64,000 nt of DNA from Streptomyces sp. CC228A. Lineage in GTDB: Bacteria; Actinomycetota; Actinomycetes; Streptomycetales; Streptomycetaceae. Shown in pieces: positions 42,493-55,632 of the stretch. The notes beneath the pieces are model-generated. The model had not been told where the DNA came from, made no database searches, and was given only the letters and a program-made list of their open reading frames with translations. Location: NCBI RefSeq assembly GCF_021390935.1, contig NZ_JAJPUI010000001.1, positions 62,001-126,000 of the forward strand, in the 5' to 3' direction. The position numbers and the translations under genes are program-made. Numbering within the stretch: the first letter of the stretch is position 1; every line of letters starts with the position of its first letter.

Positions 42493-43200
42493 ATGAGCCC
42501 CAAGCAGCAGCGAGGCGAGGCCACCGCCGACCGCCTCATGGACGCCGCCCTGCGTCTCTACGGCACGTCGGGCGAGCAGGGACTGACCGTGAGCGCCGTG
42601 ACGAAGGCCAGCGGCGTGAGCCTCGGGAGCCTCTACCACCACTTCGGGAGTCTCGACGGCCTCGCCGCCGCCCTGTTCGTCCGCTGGAACGAGCGGCTGA
42701 TGGACACGCTCGTCTCGGCGCTGACGCGGTCCGCCTCCGTCCGCGACGGCGTACGGGCCGTGGTGGAGGCGTACCTGGGCTTCGTCCGAGAGCACCGGGA
42801 CGCCGCCCTCTTCCTGCACGCCTCGGACCCGTCGCGCCACATGATGCACCACGGACGGCAGGTCCGGGAGGTGCAGAGCGCGAGCCTCGCGGCGATCGCC
42901 GCCTGGCTGGAACCGCACGTGGCGGCCGGCGAGATCGACCCCCTTCCAGGGCCCCTCGTCGAGTCGCTGGTCATGGGCCCCGTCGTGGCGACCGCCCGCC
43001 GCTGGCTGTCGGGCATCGACGACCAGGACCTCGACGAGGCGGCGCGCGTCCTGCCCGACCGCATCTGGCGCTCCCTCGCCCCCGACCCGGCCGCCCCCGA
43101 CCAGGCCACCCCTGGCCGCGCCACCCCTGACCCTGCCGCCCGTGGCCAGGCCGGTCCTGACCAGGCTGCCGCTGACCAGGCCGGCCCCGGCGCGGCCTGA
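42493..43200 (+). CDS. TetR-family transcriptional regulator
   Basis: 235 aa. N-terminal helix-turn-helix DRLMDAALRLYGTSGEQGLT, VSAVTKASGVSLGSLYHHFG. The ligand domain includes LHASDPSRHMMHHGRQVREV. The C-terminal ~35 residues are an Ala/Pro/Asp/Gln-rich repeat (DPAAPDQATPGRATPD) of no obvious structure. No obvious target besides itself; the divergent kinase gene or the convergent MocR gene are neighbours. Confidence 0.88.
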   Translation: MSPKQQRGEATADRLMDAALRLYGTSGEQGLTVSAVTKASGVSLGSLYHHFGSLDGLAAALFVRWNERLMDTLVSALTRSASVRDGVRAVVEAYLGFVREHRDAALFLHASDPSRHMMHHGRQVREVQSASLAAIAAWLEPHVAAGEIDPLPGPLVESLVMGPVVATARRWLSGIDDQDLDEAARVLPDRIWRSLAPDPAAPDQATPGRATPDPAARGQAGPDQAAADQAGPGAA

Positions 43201-43219
43201 GGCTTGCGCGCCCTGACGC

Positions 43220-44651
43220 CTACGCGGACGCCGGCCGCGCCTCCGCGAGCTGCCGCGCGAGCGCCTCTCCGATGACGCGCGCCCCGTCGGGAAGGCGCCG
43301 GGGCCGGGCCCGGCGTAGTTGAGCCGCAGGTGGGGACCGGTCGGCTCGGCGGGAAACCATTCGGTGCCGGCGGCCACGACGACCCCGGCCGCCTCGCAGT
43401 CCCGGACCAGGCGCGGCAGGTCGGTGGCGTCCGGCAGCCGCAGCCAGAGGTTCAGCCCGCCCTGCGGCACGGCGTCGAGCCGGGCGGCGGCGCGTGTTCC
43501 GCCAGCGCGCTGGCGAGCAGGTCCCGCCGCGCCGCGAGCTGCCGGCGCAGGCCGCGCAGGTGGGTGCGCCAGGCGGGCTGGGTGACGACGTCGACGGCGA
43601 CGGCCTGGAGGATGCCGCTGACGTACATGGCCTCCGCCTGGGCGTCGGCGAGGATGCGGGCCCGCGCCGGACCGCGCGCGACGACCCCGCCGATGCGGAC
43701 GGCCGGGGAGACGCTCTTGGTCAGGGAGCGCAGGTAGACGACGTGCCCGGCGTCGTCGCGGGCGGCGAGCGGCACCGGGTCGGCGACCAGGCCGAAGTCG
43801 TGCGCCCAGTCGTCCTCGACCAGGAAGGCGCCGTGCCGGCGGACGAGGTCGAGGACCCGGCCGGCCAGGTCGGGCGACCACTGGGCGCCGGTGGGGTTGG
43901 CGAAGTTCGGCTGGGCGTAGAAGGCGCGCGCACCGGTCTGCTCGAAGGCCCGCGCCAGCTCCGCCGGGTCCGGGCCGTGCGGCCCGCTGGGGACGGGCAC
44001 GAGGCGCACGCCGGTCTGGGCGGCGGCGAGGATCGCGCCCCAGTACGTCGGCGACTCCACGAGCAGGGGGCGGCCCGCCCCGACGAGGGCGCGGAAGACG
44101 GTGCTGAGGCCGCTCTGCGTGCCGGGGAAGACCACGACGTCGCTCGGCGCGGGCGGCGTGACGCCGACCGGGGCCGCGGCGCCGAGCTCCGCCGCGAACC
44201 ACGCCTGCAGCTCGGGCAGCCCCGCGGAGGGGGGCCGGCTCACGGCGGCCGCGCTGCGGGACGAGCGGGCGAAGGCCGTACGCACCAGGCGCTCCGGCAG
44301 CAGTTCGCGGTCCGGGTAGCCGGAGTGCAGCGCGATCACGTCGTTGGGGACGGACCGCAGTGCGGCGGACAGCTGCGGGACGCGGTGCTGCGGCGAACCC
44401 AGGGCCGCGGTCTGCCACCCGTAGTCGTTCGGGCGGGCCACGCGCACCGTGCGGGCGAAGGTGCCCACACCGGGCCGGGTCTCCACCATCCCCTGCGCCG
44501 CCAGGGCGCGCAGCGCCTTCTGCACGGTGACGGGGCTCGCCCCGTACTGCGCCACCAGGGCCCGCGTGGACGGCAGCCGAGCCCCCGGGGCGGCGGTGGC
44601 GATCCACTCCTTGAGGCCGGCGGTGATCCGCCCGCTGCTATCGTCATACAT
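43220..44651 (-). CDS. MocR-type GntR regulator with aminotransferase domain (apparent frameshifts)
   Basis: N-terminal winged helix (ARLPSTRALVAQYGASPVTV, MVETRPGVGTFA), then a fold-type I aminotransferase domain with NFANPTGAQWSP, FLVEDDWAHDFG and the PLP lysine in YLRSLTKSVSPAVRIGG. Frame changes near 43,490 and 43,305; the final stop (ARPASA-stop) is at 43,220. MocR proteins sense PLP or amino compounds. The start codon overlaps that of the divergent EamA transporter gene, its likely target. Confidence 0.85.
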
Positions 44652-44699
44652 GACAGCACACAGTAGCGCTACTCTCGCTCGCCCGCTCCCGCTATCGTC
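44649..44699. promoter_or_regulatory. shared start CATG and 12-bp palindrome of the MocR/EamA pair
   Basis: The two divergent genes share CATG (44,649-44,652), so neither can have a 5' leader unless it begins inside the other gene. AGTAGCGCTACT (44,662-44,673) is a perfect palindrome and GCTATCGTC is repeated directly at 44,637 and 44,691. These are likely MocR binding sites. Confidence 0.55.
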
Positions 44700-45597
44700 G
44701 TCCCGGGCCGGTCTCTGGTGGGGCCTGCTGGGGGTGGCGGGCTTCTCCTTCACCGTCCCGTTCACCCGCGTCGCCGTCGCCGACGGGGCGATATCCCCGC
44801 TGTTCGTCGGCTCGGGCCGCGCGGTGATCGCCGCGCTGCTCGCGGCCGCGGCGCTGGCGCTCACCCGGCAGCGGCTGCCGCGTGGCGGCCAGTGGGGCCG
44901 CCTGGCGGTCGTCGCCGCCGGTGTGGTCGTCGGCTTCCCCATGCTCACGTCGTACGCGCTGACCACCGCCTCGGCCGGCCACGGCGCGGTCGTGATAGCG
45001 CTGCTGCCGGCCGCCACCGCGGTGACCGCCGTGCTGCGCGGGCGCGAGCGGCCGCCGGTCCGGTTCTGGGTCATGGCGGCGGTCGGCGCGCTCACCGCGG
45101 TGGGGTTCGCCTCGCTGCAGGGCGGGGGCCTCGGCGGCGTCCACTGGTCCGACCTGCTGCTGTTCGGCGCCGTCGCCGCCGCCGCGGTCGGCTACGCGGA
45201 GGGCGGTCTCCTCGCCCGCGAGCTGGGCGCCTGGCAGACGATCTCCTGGGCCCTCGTGCTGTCCGCGCCGCTCATGGCCGTGCTGCTGGCCGTGTCGGTG
45301 GCGCAGCAGCCGCCGACCGCAGGCCCGGTGGAGTGGGCCGCGTTCGCGTACCTCGGGGTGGTGAGCATGTACCTCGGCTTCTTCGCCTGGTACCGCGGAC
45401 TGGCGATCGGTCCCATGGCCCAGGTCAGCCAGATCCAGCTGGTGCAGCCCGTGATGACGCTCTGCTGGGCCGCCCTGCTGCTGGGCGAGCGGCTCACCTG
45501 GCCGACCGTGCTCGGCGGCCTCGCCGTGGTCGCCTGCGCCGGCACGGCCGTACGCACCCGGCTGGGCCGCGCCGCACCGCGCACGGCACCGGAGTAG
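44650..45597 (+). CDS. EamA-family transporter
   Basis: 315 aa with about ten membrane helices in two EamA repeats (LLGVAGFSFTVPFTRVAVAD and LGVVSMYLGFFAWYRGLAIG at corresponding positions). Drug/metabolite transporter superfamily; often exports amino acids or similar compounds. Divergent from and probably activated by the MocR regulator. ATG at 44,650 gives the usual short N-terminus. Confidence 0.88.
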   Translation: MTAHSSATLARPLPLSSSRAGLWWGLLGVAGFSFTVPFTRVAVADGAISPLFVGSGRAVIAALLAAAALALTRQRLPRGGQWGRLAVVAAGVVVGFPMLTSYALTTASAGHGAVVIALLPAATAVTAVLRGRERPPVRFWVMAAVGALTAVGFASLQGGGLGGVHWSDLLLFGAVAAAAVGYAEGGLLARELGAWQTISWALVLSAPLMAVLLAVSVAQQPPTAGPVEWAAFAYLGVVSMYLGFFAWYRGLAIGPMAQVSQIQLVQPVMTLCWAALLLGERLTWPTVLGGLAVVACAGTAVRTRLGRAAPRTAPE

Positions 45598-46030
45598 CGC
45601 ACGGCCGGTGCCCGGCGCGACAGCCAGGGCACCCGCCGCCCCGGACCCTCACGACAGGCCCGGGGCGGCGCCTTCCTGCCACTGCGGGCACGGGGCCCCT
45701 TCACTGACCGTGCGGGGCCGCACGCCGAGGGGAGAGCGGAGGTCGCCGACCGTCTGGGCCAGGAGGCGGAGGCCGTCCGCAGGGTGGGCGTCCGGCGGGA
45801 GAGCGGTACCGCGGACACGCCGGAGCGGCGGCCCCACGCGGCCGGCCCTCGAGCAGCGGACCGCCGCTCGCGTCGGCCACCCGCGCGGCGGCAGGGCGCA
45901 GGACGGGCGGCCGGCGTCACGGCCCGGCGGGAGCGCCCCCGTGCACGGGGCGGCCCTGCCCCGTGCGCGGGGGTCGGAACGCGGGCCCTCGGCCAGGTCG
46001 CCGCGGAGGCCCGGCCGGGGCGCTGCGGGC
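45598..46030. other. 433-bp spacer without a confident gene
   Basis: A minus-strand frame at 45,649-45,837 (62 codons, containing GLRLLAQTVGDLRSPLGVRP) looks somewhat protein-like but has no clear ribosome site. Nothing else is recognised. Confidence 0.4.
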
Positions 46031-46678
46031 TCAGGCCACGCCGCGGGGCCGGAACTGGACGCTGATACGGGGACCGACCGCGCGGGCCGTCTTGGGGACC
46101 GCGTGGTCCCAGGTCCGCTGGCAGGATCCGCCCATCACGGCAAGGTCGCCGTGGCCGAGGGGCAGCCGCAGGGCGACGGGCCCGCCGCCGCGCGGCCGGA
46201 AGGCCAGGTCCCGCTGGTCCCCCAGGGACAGAATGGCGACCACCGTGTCCTGCGCGGACGAGCGGCCGGTGCGGTCGCCGTGCCAGGCCACGCTGTCGCG
46301 GCCGTCGCGGTAGAGGCACAGGCCGGCGCTGACGAAGGGCTCGCCGAGGGCTGCCGCGTAGTGGTCGCCGAGGGCCTGGCGCGCCTCGGCGAGCACCGGG
46401 TGCGGGAGCCGGTCGCCCTCGCGGTAGGAGGCGAGGAGGCGCGGCACGGCGACCACCTGGTCGTACATCGGGCGCTCCTCGGCGCGCCACGGCACCCGGG
46501 CCGCCAGATCCTCGAACAGCGCGTCGGCGCCCCGGAGCCAGCCGGGCAGGTGGTCGACCCAGGCGCCGTCGCCCAGCTCGGTCCGCCGGAGGCCGTCCAG
46601 GGGGCCGAGCCGGATGTCGTCGCCCTGATCGAACAGGGAGCCCTGGAGGGCGGGGATGTCCCGCTGCGGTCCGCTCAT
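46031..46678 (-). CDS. alpha-ketoglutarate-dependent dioxygenase, AlkB-like
   Basis: 215 aa. 2OG-Fe(II) double-stranded beta-helix: iron ligands in VAWHGDRTG (HxD) and TWDHAVPK (His), and the 2OG-binding arginines in ISVQFRPRG. LCLYRDGRDSVAWHGD is the AlkB nucleotide-recognition region. Repairs alkylated bases by oxidative demethylation. A start at 46,708 would add ten residues; 46,678 (MSGPQRDIPAL) is nearer to family length. Confidence 0.88.
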   Translation of the reverse strand: MSGPQRDIPALQGSLFDQGDDIRLGPLDGLRRTELGDGAWVDHLPGWLRGADALFEDLAARVPWRAEERPMYDQVVAVPRLLASYREGDRLPHPVLAEARQALGDHYAAALGEPFVSAGLCLYRDGRDSVAWHGDRTGRSSAQDTVVAILSLGDQRDLAFRPRGGGPVALRLPLGHGDLAVMGGSCQRTWDHAVPKTARAVGPRISVQFRPRGVA

Positions 46679-46854
46679 GGCTCCCAGCGTAGACCCGCAT
46701 ACGAACACATGAGCGAATCACTGGGGTGTGCGCTCCCCGCGGTGCCGCGGCCGGAGGGGCGCGCGCGCCCGGTGCGCGGGTCGCCCGGTGACTGCCTTCC
46801 CGGCGGTTCGGGGCGGCGGAACCGTCCTTAAGATGCTCCTGACGAGGGAGAATC

Positions 46855-48215
46855 ATGGGCCTGGACGTGACGGAGCGCGCTCATTTCGGGCAGCGGTGGG
46901 CGGCGAGGGCGTCGCTGGCCGCCGCCGGGATGGCCGTGCTCCTGCCGCTGGTGTCCGGGGGCGCCGGCGGCGTGCTCATGGTGGCGGCGGCCGCCGTCGG
47001 GCTGGCCGTCACGGCGGCCGCCGTCTGGTGGGCGCTGTCGCGGCGCGGTGTGGTCCGCGTGGCGGCGGCGCGCTCGCGGTGGCCGCACCGGTGTCGGTCG
47101 TCGTCATGCTGGCGTCGGCCCGGCTGCTGTGGGTGGCCCTGGTGTCCCCGGCGCTGTGGGCCGCGTCGGTATGGGCCGGGCGGTACGCCCTGCACACCAC
47201 CGGCCTGCGGCCCGTCCGCGTCAGGGAGCACAGGACACCGCCGCCGCGCCGGCCGGTCCTCCTGATGAACCCGCGCTCCGGCGGGGGCAAGGTCGCGCGG
47301 TTCCAGCTGAAGGAGCGGGCCGAGCGCCTCGGCGCACGCGTGGTCCTGCTGGACCCGGACAGGGAGCAGGACGTCACGGCCCTCGCCGAGCAGGCGGTGG
47401 CGGAGGGCGCCGACCTGCTCGGGGTGGCCGGCGGCGACGGCACGCAGGCACTGGTCGCCGCGGTCGCCGCCGAGCACGGCCTGCCGCTGCTGGTGGTGTC
47501 CGCGGGGACCAGGAACCACTTCGCCATGGATCTGGGCCTCGACCGCGACGACCCCGCCGCCTGCCTGGACGCGCTCGTCGACGGTGTGGAGCTGAGGGTG
47601 GACCTGGGCTTCGCCGGCGGGCGGCCCTTCGTGAACAACGTCTCCTTCGGCGCCTACGGGGCCGTGGTGCAGAGCCCCGCCTACCGCGACGACAAGGTGG
47701 GGACCGCGCTGGAGCTCCTGCCGGACCTGCTCACCCGGCGCCGCGGGCCGCGGCTGACCGTGCGGGCGGGCGGCACGGTCGTGCAGGACCCGCAGGCGGT
47801 GCTGGTCAGCAACAACCCGTACCGCACGGACGACCCGCTGGGCCTGGGCCGCCGCGAGCGGCTGAACGGCGGTGTCCTGGGCGTCCTCGCCCTGCGGGTC
47901 GACAGCGCGGCGGAGGCCGCGGCCCTCCTGCTGGACCCGGATGCCGACGGCCTGACGGTGCTGAGCGCCCGGGAGGCGGTCGTCGAGGGCGACGAGCCCG
48001 GCATGGAGGTCGGCATCGACGGGGAGGCCGTCGTCCTGACGGGGCCCGTGCACTGCCGCATCGAGCCGCGTGCCCTGCGGGTCCGCGTGCCGCGGCACCG
48101 CCCGGGCGTCCCGCCCCGGCCGCCCCGCGTCGAGTGGCGGCGCCTGCGCAAGCTGGCCGCGGCGGTCGGGCGTACGGCCGCGCCGCGACGGCACGCGCTC
48201 CCGCCCGCCGGGTGA
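46855..48215 (+). CDS. diacylglycerol-kinase-family lipid kinase with N-terminal membrane helices (apparent frameshift)
   Basis: N-terminal helices (SLAAAGMAVLLPLVSGGAGG, VAAAAVGLAVTAAAVWWAL) in one frame, then VVVMLASARLLWVALVSPAL in the next, with the change near 47,060. The catalytic domain has VLLMNPRSGGGKVARF and the ATP motif VAGGDGTQALV, plus VVSAGTRNHFAMDLGLD, as in YegS/DagK enzymes. Likely phosphorylates diacylglycerol or a related lipid. 1,361 nt is not divisible by three. Confidence 0.8.
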
Positions 48216-50970
<2,755 letters not shown>

Positions 50971-50976
50971 CCGGGT

Positions 50977-51005
50977 GGGCCCCGGCCGGCCGCCGGCCGG
51001 GGCCC
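50977..51005 (+). terminator. katG terminator
   Basis: Perfect 14-bp stem GGGCCCCGGCCGGC / GCCGGCCGGGGCCC, six bp after the katG stop. The remaining spacer to 51,263 has no gene. Confidence 0.85.
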
Positions 51006-51263
51006 GCGCGGCCCGGGCGTCTCCGGGGCAGGCGCGCAGCCGCCCCTGCGGCTGTCCCCGCCGCCTCTGCCGGTCTTCCCCGCCGGGCGTCCGGCACCAT
51101 CGCCGCCCTGCTCGGCGCCGCCGCCCTGCTCCGCGCCGCCGCCCGGCGACGGCAGCGGCGGCATGCCGCTGCCCCGAGCGCCCTGACTTGTGGTCGGCTC
51201 GCACCGCGGGCGGGTCCGCGCCGGGCGGTGGCCCGGTCGTCCGCCCACGGTGCGACGACCGCC

Positions 51264-53326
51264 CTACCGCCGGCTGCGTACCAGCAGGTAAAGGAAGTAC
51301 GGCGTGCCGATCACGGCGGTCATGAGGCCGGCGCCGAGCTGGGCCGGGGCGATCACCGTGCGGCCCACCAGGTCGGCGGTGCAGACGAGGACCGCGCCGA
51401 GGAGGACCGCGACGGGCACCGTGCGGGCGTGCTGCCGGCCGACGAGGGCGCGGGCCGCGTGGGGCGCCACGAGGCCCACGAAACCGATGGTGCCCGCGGC
51501 GGCGACGGCGGTGGCGCTGAGCAGGACGCTCAGCACGAGGAAGCCGAGGCGGCCCCGGCCGAGCGGCAGTCCGAGGAGCCGCGGGGTGTCCTCGTCGAGG
51601 GAGACGAGGTCGAGTTCGGTGCGGCGTGCGACGGCGACCGCCAGGCCCGCGGCCAGGGCGATGGCGAGGGGTGCCGTGTCGGGCAGGGTCCTGCCGTAGG
51701 TGGAGCCCGACAGCCAGGTGAGCGCCTTGGTGGCGTTGAACGGGTCGGTGAGGATGATGAGGAGGCTGACCAGGGCGGCCGTCGCCGTGTGGACGGCGAA
51801 GCCGACGAGGACGAGCCGGGTCTGCTGGAACCCGCCCCGCGCCGCGAGCCCGAACACGACGGCGGAGGCGGCCGCGGCGCCCGCGAACGCCGCACCGGCG
51901 ACGCCCCACGACGAGGCGAGGGGGACGGTCGTGACGAGCAGGACCGCGCCGAGCGCCGCGCCGCCGGAGACGCCCATGATGCCGGGCTCGGCGAGGGGGT
52001 TGCGGGTGACGGCCTGGACGAGCGTGCCGGCCAGGGCGAGCGCCGCTCCCGCGAGGAGTGCGGCGGCTACGCGGGGCACACGGGTGTCGAGGATGAAGGA
52101 CACGGTCTGGCCGGCCCGGCCGAGCGCCCAGTTGGTCACGTCGCCGAGGAGGAGTTTGGCGTCGCCCAGCAGGACGGCGGCGACGGCGGTGCCGGCGAGG
52201 ACCGCCACGAGGGCGGCGGCGGTGGTGAGGAACACGGTCCGGCTGCGGATGCGCAGCCGGTCGGGGGCGATGCCGGTGGTGTCCCGGACCCGTACGGCCA
52301 TGGCGACGACGAAGACGGCGCCGACGAGGCTGGTGACGACTCCGGTCGGCACGGCGACCGCGGTGTCGGCCGGTACGGCGGCCCGCAGGAGCACGTCGGC
52401 GCCGAGCACCAGCGCGGCCCCGACGAGGCCCGCGGCCGGGATGGCGACGCGGGTCCGGGCGAAGGCGCGGAAGCGGCGGGCGAGGGCCGGACGAGCGCCG
52501 GGGCGCACAGGCCGACGAAGCCGACGGGGCCGGCCAGGGTGACGGCGGCGGTCGACAGCAGGGCGGCGAGGACGACGGCCGTGACGCGGGTGGCGCGGAC
52601 GGGTACGCCGAGCCCGCGGGCGGCGTCGTCGCCGAGGGCGAGGGCGTCCACCCGGCGGGCGAGGAGCAGCAGCCCGGCGAGGCCGGCGACGCCGATGGGC
52701 GCCATCTGCAGGACGCCGTCGAAGCCGTTCTGGGCGATGCTGCCCTGGTTCCAGTGGTAGACGCCTTCGGTCTGCTGGGGGAAGAGCAGCAGCAGCCCCT
52801 CGGTGACGGCGGTGAGGCCGAGGGTGAGGGCGCTGCCGGCGAGCACCAGCCGGACGGTGCCGGTGCCGAGGCCGGACAGGCCGAGCACCACGGCCGCGGC
52901 GGTGAGCCCGCCGGCGAAGGCGATGCCGGAGGAGGCCAGCAGCGGCAGTGACACGCCGGCGGCGGCGGCCAGCCCGAGGGCGGCGTACGAACCGGCGTTG
53001 ACGGCGAGGGTGTCGGGTGAGGCGAGGACGTTGCGGCTGACGGCCTGGAGGGCGGCGCCCGCCATGCCGAGCACGATGCCGACGAGGAGCCCCGCGGCCA
53101 TCCTCGGCAGCCGCGAGGCGATGACGACGGACGCGTCGGACGGGTCGGCCCGGCCGGTGAGGGCCTTCCAGACCTCGGGCGCGCCGGTGGACGCGGTGCC
53201 CTGGGTGATGTCGACGAGCGCGAGGCCCGTGACGAGGAGGAGCAGTACGGCCGTCACCGCGGCCGCGCCCGTCCGGGACGCGGCCGCCGACGGACGGGCG
53301 GCGGCGGGGGTCGCGGTGACGGCCAT
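51264..53326 (-). CDS. fused FecCD-FecCD iron-siderophore ABC permease (apparent frameshift)
   Basis: About 687 aa with two FecCD domains in tandem. First: [20 protein letters not shown] and [33 protein letters not shown]. Second: [59 protein letters not shown]. The first domain and linker change frame near 52,495, in the segment after the first GFVGL. The layout is like FhuB. The ATG is four bp past the stop of the binding-protein gene, and this is the last gene of the operon. Confidence 0.87.
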
Positions 53327-53330
53327 GGTC

Positions 53331-54317
53331 CTACTTCTTCGTCAGGGCGGCGACGACGGCGTCGATGTACTGGTTCATCGACTCGGGGCCGCCGAACATC
53401 CAGATGCCGTCGGGGAGGCGGTGGACGTTGCCCTTCTTCACGAACGGCAGCGAGGTCCACACCTTGTCGTCGGCGAGGACGCCGGTGAAGGGGTTGCTGG
53501 CCTTGTCGCCGTCGTTGCCGATGTAGGCGAAGTGGACGTCCTCGCTCAGCTTGGTGAGCCCCTCGACGTCGGTCGTGCCGAGCCCGTACGCCTCGTCGCC
53601 CTGGACGGACCAGTCGTTCTTCAGGCCGAGCTTCTCGTTGACCCCGCCGACGAGGGAGCCGCTGGTGAAGGGCCGGATGGAGACCTGGTTGGAGACGACG
53701 TAGCCGTCGGCGAAGGCGTAGGAGGCTCCGGCGAGTCCGGCGTCCGCGAGGGCCTTCTTCCCTTCGGCGATCTTCGCGTCGAACTGCTTCTTGAGCTTCT
53801 CCGCCTGCTCGGTGGTCCCGGTGGCCTGCGCGATGAGGTCCAGGTTCTCCGTCATCTGCCCGACCGGGTCGGAGGCGTCGGCGGCCTTCACCTCCAGGAC
53901 GGGGGCGATCTCGCGCAGCTGCTTCACGGCGGCCGGGGGCAGATCGGTGGTGGCGACGACGAGGTCCGGCTTGAGGGCGGCGACCGTGTCCATGCTGGGT
54001 TCGCCGCGGGTGCCGATGTCCTTGGCGTCGTTCTTCAGCGGGACGGCGGTGTCCCAGGTGCGGTAGCCCTTGACGTCGGCGACGCCGGCGGGGTCGACGC
54101 CGAGGGAGATCAGGCTCTCCACGACGTTCCACTCGGTGGCGACGACCTTCTTGGCGGGGCCGTCGAGTTCGACCTTCGCGCCCGAGGCGTCGGTGAGGGT
54201 GATGCGCTCGGCCTTCTTGTCCGGCTTGGCGTCGGCGGCGGGCTCGGTCGTGCCGCAGGCGGTCAGGGTGAGGGCCGCGGCGGTGGCGGCCGCCGCGGTG
54301 AGGAGGAGGCGTCTCAT
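53331..54317 (-). CDS. iron-siderophore ABC substrate-binding lipoprotein
   Basis: 328 aa. Signal peptide with lipobox LTLTACG. TroA/FecB fold: VVATEWNVVESLISLGVDPA, LKPDLVVATTDL, IRPFTSGSLVGGVNEKLGL. Binds ferric siderophore at the cell surface. ATG overlaps the stop of the ATPase gene by four bases. Confidence 0.9.
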   Translation of the reverse strand: MRRLLLTAAAATAAALTLTACGTTEPAADAKPDKKAERITLTDASGAKVELDGPAKKVVATEWNVVESLISLGVDPAGVADVKGYRTWDTAVPLKNDAKDIGTRGEPSMDTVAALKPDLVVATTDLPPAAVKQLREIAPVLEVKAADASDPVGQMTENLDLIAQATGTTEQAEKLKKQFDAKIAEGKKALADAGLAGASYAFADGYVVSNQVSIRPFTSGSLVGGVNEKLGLKNDWSVQGDEAYGLGTTDVEGLTKLSEDVHFAYIGNDGDKASNPFTGVLADDKVWTSLPFVKKGNVHRLPDGIWMFGGPESMNQYIDAVVAALTKK

Positions 54318-55174
54318 GAGGGGGTGCTGAGCCTTTCACTTCGCGTGTGGTGCCGGCCGATCGCGCGGGTGCGCAGGCGTCCGGTGAGGGGGTCGGTGTC
54401 GACGTCGATGCGGATGCCGTACGTCTCGGTGAGGCGCTCCGCCGTCAGCACGTCCTCGGGGCGGCCGTCGGCGGCGATCCGTCCCGCGCGGAGCAGGACG
54501 ATCCGGTCGCCGACGGCGGCGGCCTGGTCGAGGTCGTGCAGGACCGCGCCGACGGCGATGCCGTGGTCGTCGGCCAGGTCGCGCATGAGGTCGAGGAGTT
54601 CGACCTGGTAGCGCAGGTCCAGGTAGGTGGTGGGTTCGTCGAGGAGGAGCACGCCGGTCTCCTGGGCGAGGCAGCCGGCCAGCCAGACGCGTTGGAGCTG
54701 CCCTCCGGAGAGGTGCTCGACGCCGCGGTCGGCGAGCTCGGCGACCCCGGTCAGGGACAGCGCGCGGTCCACGGCCGCCGGACCGCCCGGATCGGTCCTG
54801 CCCCAGCGGCCCCGGTACGGGTAGCGGCCGAACTCGACCACGTCCCGCACCGTCAGTCCGCTCGGCGTGGGGCGGCCCTGCGTCAGCAGCGCCACCCGCC
54901 GGGAGAACTCACGGGGGCTCAGGGCGAGCCCGTCGGTGTCGCCGTCGATGACCAGCGCGGCGGCACGGGGCCGCTGCAACCGGGCCACCGTGCGCAGCAG
55001 CGTGGACTTGCCGCTGCCGTTCGGGCCCACGAGCACGGTCACCTGACCGGGCCGCAGCGTCAACGACGCGTCGTGGACGACGTCGACGCCGTCGTAGGCG
55101 ACGGTGACACCCGTGGCCGAGAGTTCATGGCCGCGGGGGCGTTCGGCCGCGGACGTGTCTTCACCAACATGCAC
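54314..55174 (-). CDS. iron-siderophore ABC ATPase
   Basis: 286 aa from GTG. Walker A GPNGSGKSTLL, Q-loop LLTQGRPT, signature LSGGQLQRVWLAGC, Walker B VLLLDEPTTYLDL, switch His VLHDLDQAAAV. FecE/FhuC type. First gene of the operon; the start is only seven bases from the iron box, so the transcript may be leaderless or nearly so. Confidence 0.9.
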   Translation of the reverse strand: MHVGEDTSAAERPRGHELSATGVTVAYDGVDVVHDASLTLRPGQVTVLVGPNGSGKSTLLRTVARLQRPRAAALVIDGDTDGLALSPREFSRRVALLTQGRPTPSGLTVRDVVEFGRYPYRGRWGRTDPGGPAAVDRALSLTGVAELADRGVEHLSGGQLQRVWLAGCLAQETGVLLLDEPTTYLDLRYQVELLDLMRDLADDHGIAVGAVLHDLDQAAAVGDRIVLLRAGRIAADGRPEDVLTAERLTETYGIRIDVDTDPLTGRLRTRAIGRHHTRSERLSTPS

Positions 55175-55180
55175 GTCGCA

Positions 55181-55199
55181 GAGGTTAGCCTAACCTAAG
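55181..55199 (-). promoter_or_regulatory. iron box (DtxR/IdeR/DmdR-type)
   Basis: On the minus strand TTAGGTTAGGCTAACCTC matches the 19-bp actinobacterial iron-box consensus at nearly every position. An Fe2+-loaded DmdR-type repressor should block this importer operon. Confidence 0.92.
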
Positions 55200-55632
55200 A
55201 AGGTAGGGAAAGGGGGGTCCCGCTGCGGAGCGCAAGGAGGCTTCAGGCCAAAGCGGCGCCCCGCCGCGGCCGGATGAGCGGACCCCTCCGGAGGCCCGCC
55301 GCGCCCGGCGGAGCGGTCACCGCCCGGGGGCCTGGCACCTCCCCCGGCGGTACCGCCGAGCATCGCCCAGCCCGCGCCGTGTACCCCGAACGGGCGTACG
55401 CACACACGCCGCTCACCCGTGGCGGGTGAGCCCCGCTCCGCGCCCCGCTCCACGCGGAGCGGTCGGGGCGCGGTCGGGGCGCCGTCGGGGCGCGGGCGCG
55501 GCGCCGTACGGGCCGGGGCGGCCGGCTGCGGAAGGCCGGCGCCCTCCTCCGAGCCGCCGGGACGGCGCCGGCCGGGTCGCCACGGTCCGGCGTCCGGGCG
55601 GTGACCCGCCGATTGCGGGCTCCCCGGACCGG
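55200..55632. other. 433-bp divergent spacer
   Basis: No gene seen. A 9-bp hairpin GCTCACCCG/CGGGTGAGC lies at 55,411-55,431, and short GC repeats (GGTCGGGGCG) follow. It should contain the promoter of the LuxR-LAL gene. Confidence 0.5.
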
